Program-made: the position numbers and the translations under genes | Origin: BPIH01 sp042408535 | GTDB taxonomy: Bacteria > Chloroflexota > Limnocylindria > Limnocylindrales > CSP1-4 | Direction of reading: 5' to 3' | DNA length: 27,881 nucleotides | NCBI GenBank assembly: GCA_042408535.1 | Contig: JBHORA010000037.1 | Span: 1 to 27,881, forward strand | Notes under the pieces: generated by a model | The model's input: only the letters and a program-made list of their open reading frames with translations | Told to the model about the DNA's origin: nothing | The model's database searches: none | Shown: positions 23,837 to 27,881 of the stretch, one piece after another | Position numbering within the stretch: position 1 is the stretch's first letter | Layout of the letters: each line of letters starts with the position of its first letter

Positions 23837-25294
23837 ATGACCTCCACCGAAGCCACCGTCGGTCCTGGCTCCGGCTTCGGCCTCGCGTCGCGGACGGTCG
23901 GTCTCGTCCTCGCCGCGGGTTCGGGGACCCGCTTCGGGTCGGCGCCCGCCGCCAAGCTCCTCGCCTCCTTCCTCGGCCGGCCCCTCGTCGAGCACGCCGT
24001 CGAGGTCGCCGCGGGCGCCGGTCTCGGGGGACTCGTCGTTGTCCTCGGCAGGGGAGCCGCTGACCTGGAGCCGGCCGTCGATTGGCGCGGCGCCCAGCTC
24101 GTCCGGAACCCGGACCCCGAGCGCGGGCTGGCGACCTCCCTCCGGATCGGGGCCGAGGCGATCCGGGCCCGCTACCCCGATGCGGAGGCGCTCCTCGTCT
24201 TCCTCGGCGACCAACCGACGGTTCGCCCCCAGGTCGTCGCCGCCCTCCTGGCCGAGGCAGCTCGGACGGAGCGCCCGATCCTTGTCCCCCGCTACGCCGC
24301 CGGCGGCGGTCCGAACCCGGCCCTCGTCCGGCGTCAGGCCTGGGGCCTCGTCGATGCGGTCGAGGGCGACCGCGGGCTCGGGCCCCTCGTCGCTGCCCGA
24401 CCCGAGCTCGTCGCCGAGGTGGCCGTCGAGGGCTCGAACCCCGACGTCGACACGCCCCTCGATCTCGTCCTCGTCGAGTGGGCCGAGCGCGTCCGGCGGA
24501 ACCGGGAGCAGGTCGACCGGTTCCGGGAGGTCCCCGACGGCCCGGACTTCTACGGCCCGGTTAGCAGCATGTTCCGGGCCGATCCCCACCGAACCGACGA
24601 CCCCGTCCTCGACGCCCTCCTCGCCCTCGCCCGGCGGACGGACCGCTGGCTCGACATCGGCGCCGGTGCCGGGCGCTTCGCCCTCCCTCTCGCCCTCCGC
24701 GTCCGCGAGGTCGTTGCCCTCGACCCTTCGGCCGGGATGCTCGCCGCCCTCCGGGAGGAGATGGCCGCCCGCGGGATCGCGAACGTCCGGCCGGTCGAAG
24801 CCCGCTGGCCCCTCGACGACCCGGCCGCGGCAGCCGAGCTCCGCGCCGACGTTGCCCTCATCGCCCACCTCGGCTACGACATCGAGACGATCGGGCCCTT
24901 CCTGGCGGCGATGGAGGCGGCGGCCGATCGCTTCTGCGTCGCGGTCCTCATGGAGCGCCAGCCGTCGGCCGTTGCCGATGCCTTCTGGCCGCCGATCCAC
25001 GGCGAGGCGCGGGTCGCCCTGCCGGCCCTCGGCGACTTCCTCCGGCTCCTCGAGGCGATGGGGCGCTCGTTCGAGGTCGAGCGCTTCCCGCGGCCGCCGC
25101 GGGGCTTCGACTCCCGCGACCAGCTCCTCGCCTTCCTCCGGCGCCAGCTCTGGGTGGCCGAGGGCAGTGAGAAGGACCGGCGCCTCGTCGCCCTCGTCGG
25201 CGAGCGAGCCGTCGAGCGCGACGGGCGCTGGTTCGTCGACGACCGCACCGTCGCCACGGGGGTCGTCCGCTGGCGTCCGCCGAGGGTCCGTTGA
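23837..25294 (+). CDS. fusion: MobA/MocA-like nucleotidyltransferase plus SAM-dependent methyltransferase
   Basis: 485 residues from ATG at 23837, 38 bases after coxF. Residues 20-212 are a MobA-like NTP transferase: VGLVLAAGSGTRFGSAPAAK (21-40) for nucleotide binding, LLVFLGDQPTVRP (119-131) with the metal-binding GDQP, YAAGGGPNPALVRR and NPDVDTPLDL (201-210). Residues 237-485 are a class I methyltransferase: DFYGPVSSMFRADPHRTDDP, motif I LDIGAGAGRFALPLA (272-286), VVALDPSAGMLAAL (292-305) and ADVALIAHLGYDIE (338-351). MocA-type enzymes add CMP to molybdopterin to give the MCD cofactor used by CO dehydrogenase. The methyltransferase target is unknown. No stop or ribosome site lies between the halves, so it reads as one protein. 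Confidence 0.88.
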   Translation: MTSTEATVGPGSGFGLASRTVGLVLAAGSGTRFGSAPAAKLLASFLGRPLVEHAVEVAAGAGLGGLVVVLGRGAADLEPAVDWRGAQLVRNPDPERGLATSLRIGAEAIRARYPDAEALLVFLGDQPTVRPQVVAALLAEAARTERPILVPRYAAGGGPNPALVRRQAWGLVDAVEGDRGLGPLVAARPELVAEVAVEGSNPDVDTPLDLVLVEWAERVRRNREQVDRFREVPDGPDFYGPVSSMFRADPHRTDDPVLDALLALARRTDRWLDIGAGAGRFALPLALRVREVVALDPSAGMLAALREEMAARGIANVRPVEARWPLDDPAAAAELRADVALIAHLGYDIETIGPFLAAMEAAADRFCVAVLMERQPSAVADAFWPPIHGEARVALPALGDFLRLLEAMGRSFEVERFPRPPRGFDSRDQLLAFLRRQLWVAEGSEKDRRLVALVGERAVERDGRWFVDDRTVATGVVRWRPPRVR

Positions 25295-25429
25295 CCCCGC
25301 CTCGGCCGCAGTTGGGGCCGCGGCTCGCCTCGCCCAGGCACTTCCCCGCTGGCCGGTCCGCGGGCCGGTCGGATGGCTGGCCTGCCAACGTCGCTGTTCG
25401 GTGCCACGGAACGTTCGTGTGCATGGTCG

Positions 25430-25458
25430 TTGACCGAGCATCGATCGAGGACTATGCT
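25430..25458 (+). promoter_or_regulatory. sigma-70-type promoter of the form I coxMSL module
   Basis: TTGACC (25430-25435, five of six to TTGACA) and TATGCT (25453-25458, four of six to TATAAT) are 17 bases apart, the ideal spacing, in DNA where such sequences are rare. The predicted start near 25465 leaves a leader of about 150 bases before coxM. The perfect 8-base palindrome GAACGTTC sits 13 bases upstream of the -35 and could be a regulator half-site. Confidence 0.6.
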
Positions 25459-25574
25459 GCCGCCATCCGGTCCAGTGGCAGCGAGGATCGCAGCGGCGAC
25501 GACGCCGGTGCCGCCTCGGGTCTCGCCGGACCGGCCGAGCATTCGAGGGGAGCCCGCCATCGGCGGCAAGAGAG

Positions 25575-25595
25575 CGCCCCGGTTGCCCCGGGGCG
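25575..25595 (+). promoter_or_regulatory. 8-bp hairpin abutting the coxM ribosome site
   Basis: CGCCCCGG (25575-25582) pairs exactly with CCGGGGCG (25588-25595) around TTGCC. The stem's last G is the first base of the ribosome site GGAGGAGGG (25595-25603), 11 bases before the coxM ATG. Pairing so close could limit or set translation initiation of the form I module. Confidence 0.45.
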
Positions 25596-25614
25596 GAGGA
25601 GGGTCGAGCGAGAG

Positions 25615-26490
25615 ATGATCCCCCCACGGTTCGACTACGTTCGGCCGAGCAGCCTACCGGACGTCTTGCGCATCCTCCGAGAGCGCGAGGGCGAGGCGAA
25701 GCTCCTGGCTGGCGGCTACAGCCTTATCCCCGTCCTGAAGCTCCGCCTGGCGGCACCGGGACTCCTCGTCGACCTCCGGGACGTGACCGGCCTCGATGGC
25801 ATCATCGAGACCGACGACGACCTCCGGATCGGCGCCCGGGCGACCCACCGCCAGATCGTCGAGAACCGGCTCCTCGCCGATCGCTACCCGATCTTCGCCG
25901 AGGCCGGCTCGACGATCGGCGACCCCCAGGTCCGGAACTGGGGCACGATCGGCGGCTCCTGTGCCCACGCCGACCCGGCCGCCACCTGGCCGGCGGTCCT
26001 CATCGCCACCCGGAGCAGCCTCGTCTGCCGGAGCGAGGCCGGCGAGCGCGTCGTTGCCGCCCGGGAGTTCTTCCTCGACACCTTCACGACCGCCCTCACC
26101 CCGACCGAGGTCCTGACCGAGATCCGGGTCCCGCGGCCGGGGCCCCGGAGCGGCGGGGCCTACGAGGCCATCGAGCGCAAGGCCGGCGACTTCCCGACGG
26201 CTGGCGCCGCCGTCCAGCTCCGACTCGGCGACGACGGCCGGATCGCCGAGGTCGGCATCGGCCTCACCGCCGTCGCCGAGGCGCCCTTCGCGGCGACCGA
26301 CGCGGAAGCGGTCCTCGCCGGTCGGACCCCCGACGACGGGCTCTTCCGCGAGGCGGGCCGCGCCGCCGCGGCCCAGAGCCGGCCGACGAGCGACAGCCAC
26401 GGCCCGGCCGACTACAAGCGGGCCATGGCCGCCGAAATGACCGTCCGGGCCCTCCGCCGCGCCGTGGCTCGGGCCCGCGGCGAGGCCTAG
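25615..26490 (+). CDS. coxM: form I CO dehydrogenase FAD-binding medium subunit
   Basis: 291 residues, ATG at 25615 with GGAGGAGGG upstream. FAD motifs are LLAGGYSLIPVLK (30-42) and NWGTIGGSCAHADPA (108-122), with AGGYSL and TIGG as in form I CoxM. The CO-dehydrogenase flavoprotein C-domain (GRIAEVGIGLTAVAEAPF, then EAVLAGRTP) is complete. The DYKRAMAAEMTVRAL end is usual. In CO dehydrogenase it takes electrons from CoxS and delivers them to the quinone pool. It is the first gene of an M-S-L module, the arrangement of form I CO dehydrogenase. Confidence 0.95.
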   Translation: MIPPRFDYVRPSSLPDVLRILREREGEAKLLAGGYSLIPVLKLRLAAPGLLVDLRDVTGLDGIIETDDDLRIGARATHRQIVENRLLADRYPIFAEAGSTIGDPQVRNWGTIGGSCAHADPAATWPAVLIATRSSLVCRSEAGERVVAAREFFLDTFTTALTPTEVLTEIRVPRPGPRSGGAYEAIERKAGDFPTAGAAVQLRLGDDGRIAEVGIGLTAVAEAPFAATDAEAVLAGRTPDDGLFREAGRAAAAQSRPTSDSHGPADYKRAMAAEMTVRALRRAVARARGEA

Positions 26491-26531
26491 GGCAGGCCGA
26501 AGCGAAGCCCAGGAGAGGAGGCGACACGACC

Positions 26532-26978
26532 GTGACCACCCAGCACGTCCGGCTCACCGTCAACGGCCAGCCGATGGAGGCCGACGTCGAGCCGCGGATG
26601 CTCCTCGTCCACCTCATCCGCGACGTCTTCCGGCTGACCGGGACCCACATCGGCTGCGACACGAGCCACTGCGGCGCCTGTACCGTCCTCGTCAACGGTG
26701 AGAGCGCCAAGTCGTGCACGATGCTCGCCGTCTCGGCCGACGGGGCCGAGATCACGACCATCGAAGGGCTCGCCCAGGGCGCGAGCCTCCATCCGCTCCA
26801 GCAGGCCTTCTGGGACCAGCACGGGCTCCAGTGCGGCTTCTGCACCCCCGGGATGATCATGGAGGCGGCCTGGCTCCTGGCCCGCAACCCCGACCCGACG
26901 GAGCAGGAGATCCGCGAGGGGATCAGCGGCAACCTCTGCCGCTGCACCGGCTACGTGAACATCATCAAGGCGATCTAG
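26532..26978 (+). CDS. coxS: form I CO dehydrogenase iron-sulfur small subunit, truncated by an in-frame TAG
   Basis: 148 residues from GTG at 26532, with GGAGAGGAGG upstream. Both [2Fe-2S] cluster sites are complete: C42, C47, C50 and C62; C101, C104, C136 and C138 (QCGFCTPG, NLCRCTGY). The frame stops at TAG 26976-26978 after YVNIIKAI. The same frame then stays open for 22 more codons (QAAAELRAAAEAPAG and so on) to a second TAG at 27045-27047, 15 bases before coxL. That continuation looks like a normal CoxS C-terminal helix and tail, and the form II CoxS here is 161 residues. The protein is likely functional because the clusters are intact, but the first TAG is probably a point mutation, a readthrough codon or a sequencing error. 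Confidence 0.92.
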   Translation: MTTQHVRLTVNGQPMEADVEPRMLLVHLIRDVFRLTGTHIGCDTSHCGACTVLVNGESAKSCTMLAVSADGAEITTIEGLAQGASLHPLQQAFWDQHGLQCGFCTPGMIMEAAWLLARNPDPTEQEIREGISGNLCRCTGYVNIIKAI

Positions 26979-27062
26979 CAGGCGGCGGCCGAGCTCCGCG
27001 CCGCCGCCGAGGCGCCGGCCGGCACCGCCGGCGCGGCCGCGTCCTAGCGGGAGGAGGCCACG

Positions 27063-27881
27063 ATGGCACACGCACAGGCCCCGACGACGCCCCCCGAGGT
27101 CGGGGGAATGGGCCACGCCATGAAGCGGAAGGAGGACCCCCGCTTCATCCGTGGCAAGGGCGAATACATCGACGACGTCGTCCTGCCGGGCATGCTCTGG
27201 CTCGACATCGTTCGCAGTCCGTACGCCCACGCCAAGATCCTGAGCATCGACACCTCGGAGGCCCTCAAGGTCCCCGGGGTCGTCGCCGTCATCACGGGCA
27301 AGGACCTCGAAGCGGCCGGCCTTCACTGGATGCCGACCATCGCCGGCGACACCCAGATGGTCCTCCCGACCGACCGGGTCATGTACCAGGCCCAGGAGGT
27401 GGCGGCCGTCATCGCCGAGAGCCGCTATGCGGCGGCCGACGGCGTCGACGCCGTTCGGGTCGAGTACGAGCCGCTCCCCGTCGTCGTCGATCCCTTCAAG
27501 GCCCTCGAACCTGGCGCTCCGATCCTCCGACCGGACAAGGGCAAGGACTCGAACCACATCTGGCACTGGGAATCGGGCGACCGGGCCGGGACCGAGGCGG
27601 CCATGGCGGCGGCCGACGTCGTCGTCGAGGAGGACATCTACCTGCCCCGGATCCACGTCGCCTCCATCGAGACCTGCGGCTGCGTCGCCGACTGGGATCC
27701 GATCCGCGAGAAGCTGACGGTCCACATGACGACCCAGGCCCCGCACGCGATCCGGACCGTCTTCAGCCTCGTCAGCAAGATCCCCGAGCACAAGATCCGG
27801 ATCAAGACCCACGACATCGGCGGCGGCTTCGGCGGCAAGGTCCCCGTCTACCCGGGCTACGTCCTCGCCGTCGTCGCTTCC
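27063..27881 (+). CDS. coxL: form I CO dehydrogenase large subunit (partial, runs off the window)
   Basis: 273 codons from ATG at 27063, preceded by GGGAGGAGG; no stop before the edge (full CoxL is about 800 residues). The segments GMGHAMKRKEDPRFIRGKG, DDVVLPGMLWLDIVRSPYAH, HWMPTIAGDTQMVLP, RIHVASIETCGCVADWD, TTQAPHAIRTVF and DIGGGFGGKVPVYPGYV are strongly form I-like and differ from the form II CoxL at 15695 (for example GGAFGSKIFLYADYP). The diagnostic AYxCSFR copper-binding loop would lie about 110 residues past the edge, so form I status rests on these segments and the M-S-L order. Expected reaction: CO + H2O to CO2 with two electrons, at a Mo-Cu centre. Confidence 0.95.
   Translation, partial: MAHAQAPTTPPEVGGMGHAMKRKEDPRFIRGKGEYIDDVVLPGMLWLDIVRSPYAHAKILSIDTSEALKVPGVVAVITGKDLEAAGLHWMPTIAGDTQMVLPTDRVMYQAQEVAAVIAESRYAAADGVDAVRVEYEPLPVVVDPFKALEPGAPILRPDKGKDSNHIWHWESGDRAGTEAAMAAADVVVEEDIYLPRIHVASIETCGCVADWDPIREKLTVHMTTQAPHAIRTVFSLVSKIPEHKIRIKTHDIGGGFGGKVPVYPGYVLAVVAS

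Larger units (their letters stand above)
25295..25614. other. 320-base leader and promoter region of the form I cox module
   Basis: The coxM frame is open through this stretch, but its translation is Arg/Ser/Pro-rich with no FAD-domain character, so it is read as noncoding. It contains two GGCCGGTC direct copies near 25350-25370, a GAACGTTC palindrome (25409-25416), a sigma-70-like promoter (25430-25458) and a hairpin beside the coxM ribosome site (25575-25595). It separates the accessory-gene operon from the coxM-coxS-coxL module. Confidence 0.65.

Noticed and set aside
25291..25614. N-terminal extension of the form I CoxM frame
   Set aside because: The frame is open, but the translation is not CoxM-like. 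The ATG at 25615 has a strong ribosome site and gives the standard N-terminus, and a promoter lies inside the extension.
23303..25627. 774-codon - strand open frame across coxF and the fusion gene
   Set aside because: Antisense shadow with Asp/Glu/Gly-rich composition and no motif.

Overview
The window is a very GC-rich, densely coded bacterial chromosome segment with many GTG starts and 4-base stop/start overlaps. Almost all genes lie on the + strand. The gene set includes a deazaflavin (F420)-type reductase, a bacterial eRF1-like protein, an M16 peptidase pair, and both form I and form II aerobic CO-dehydrogenase-type molybdenum hydroxylases. This suits an uncultured soil or freshwater Chloroflexota (Limnocylindria/Ellin6529-like); an actinobacterium is the main alternative. 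The taxonomy is inferred from gene content only. No rRNA, tRNA, CRISPR array, insertion sequence or prophage gene was seen.

Region 1 (1-5.5 kb) holds the end of one M16 peptidase gene, a second M16 subunit without the zinc-binding motif, and an MFS exporter. Next comes an ECF sigma factor (4048-4677) set between two membrane-anchored proteins that share a Thr/Pro/Glu-rich extracytoplasmic tail. The downstream one is placed like an anti-sigma factor. Region 2 (5.5-14.9 kb) is a run of housekeeping or orphan genes: a small two-helix membrane protein on the - strand, a shortened PfkB-like protein, an RnfD/NqrB-like membrane protein, an AhpD-like protein, a frameshifted receiver-domain remnant, a TPR-rhomboid protease, a MetE-like protein lacking its zinc ligands, an F420-type nitroreductase, a baeRF (eRF1-like) protein and a class III aminotransferase.

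Region 3 (15.2-27.9 kb) is the main feature. A form II module in the order coxS-coxL-coxM (CoxL active-site loop AYRGAGR) runs with tight junctions into an accessory set: a molybdopterin-binding protein, CoxD (MoxR AAA+ ATPase), CoxE (VWA), CoxF/XdhC, and a fusion of a MobA/MocA-like nucleotidyltransferase with a SAM methyltransferase. After a 320-base gap with a good sigma-70-type promoter (TTGACC-N17-TATGCT), a second module begins in the order coxM-coxS-coxL. Its CoxL, cut by the window edge, is of form I type, the true CO dehydrogenase. One maturation set therefore appears to lie between two different Mo-hydroxylases and may serve both.

Points most worth checking are an in-frame amber codon that truncates the form I CoxS, the nucleotidyltransferase-methyltransferase fusion, the ECF sigma locus with duplicated TPE-repeat proteins, the receiver-domain remnant with a one-base frameshift, and the MetE-like protein without zinc ligands.
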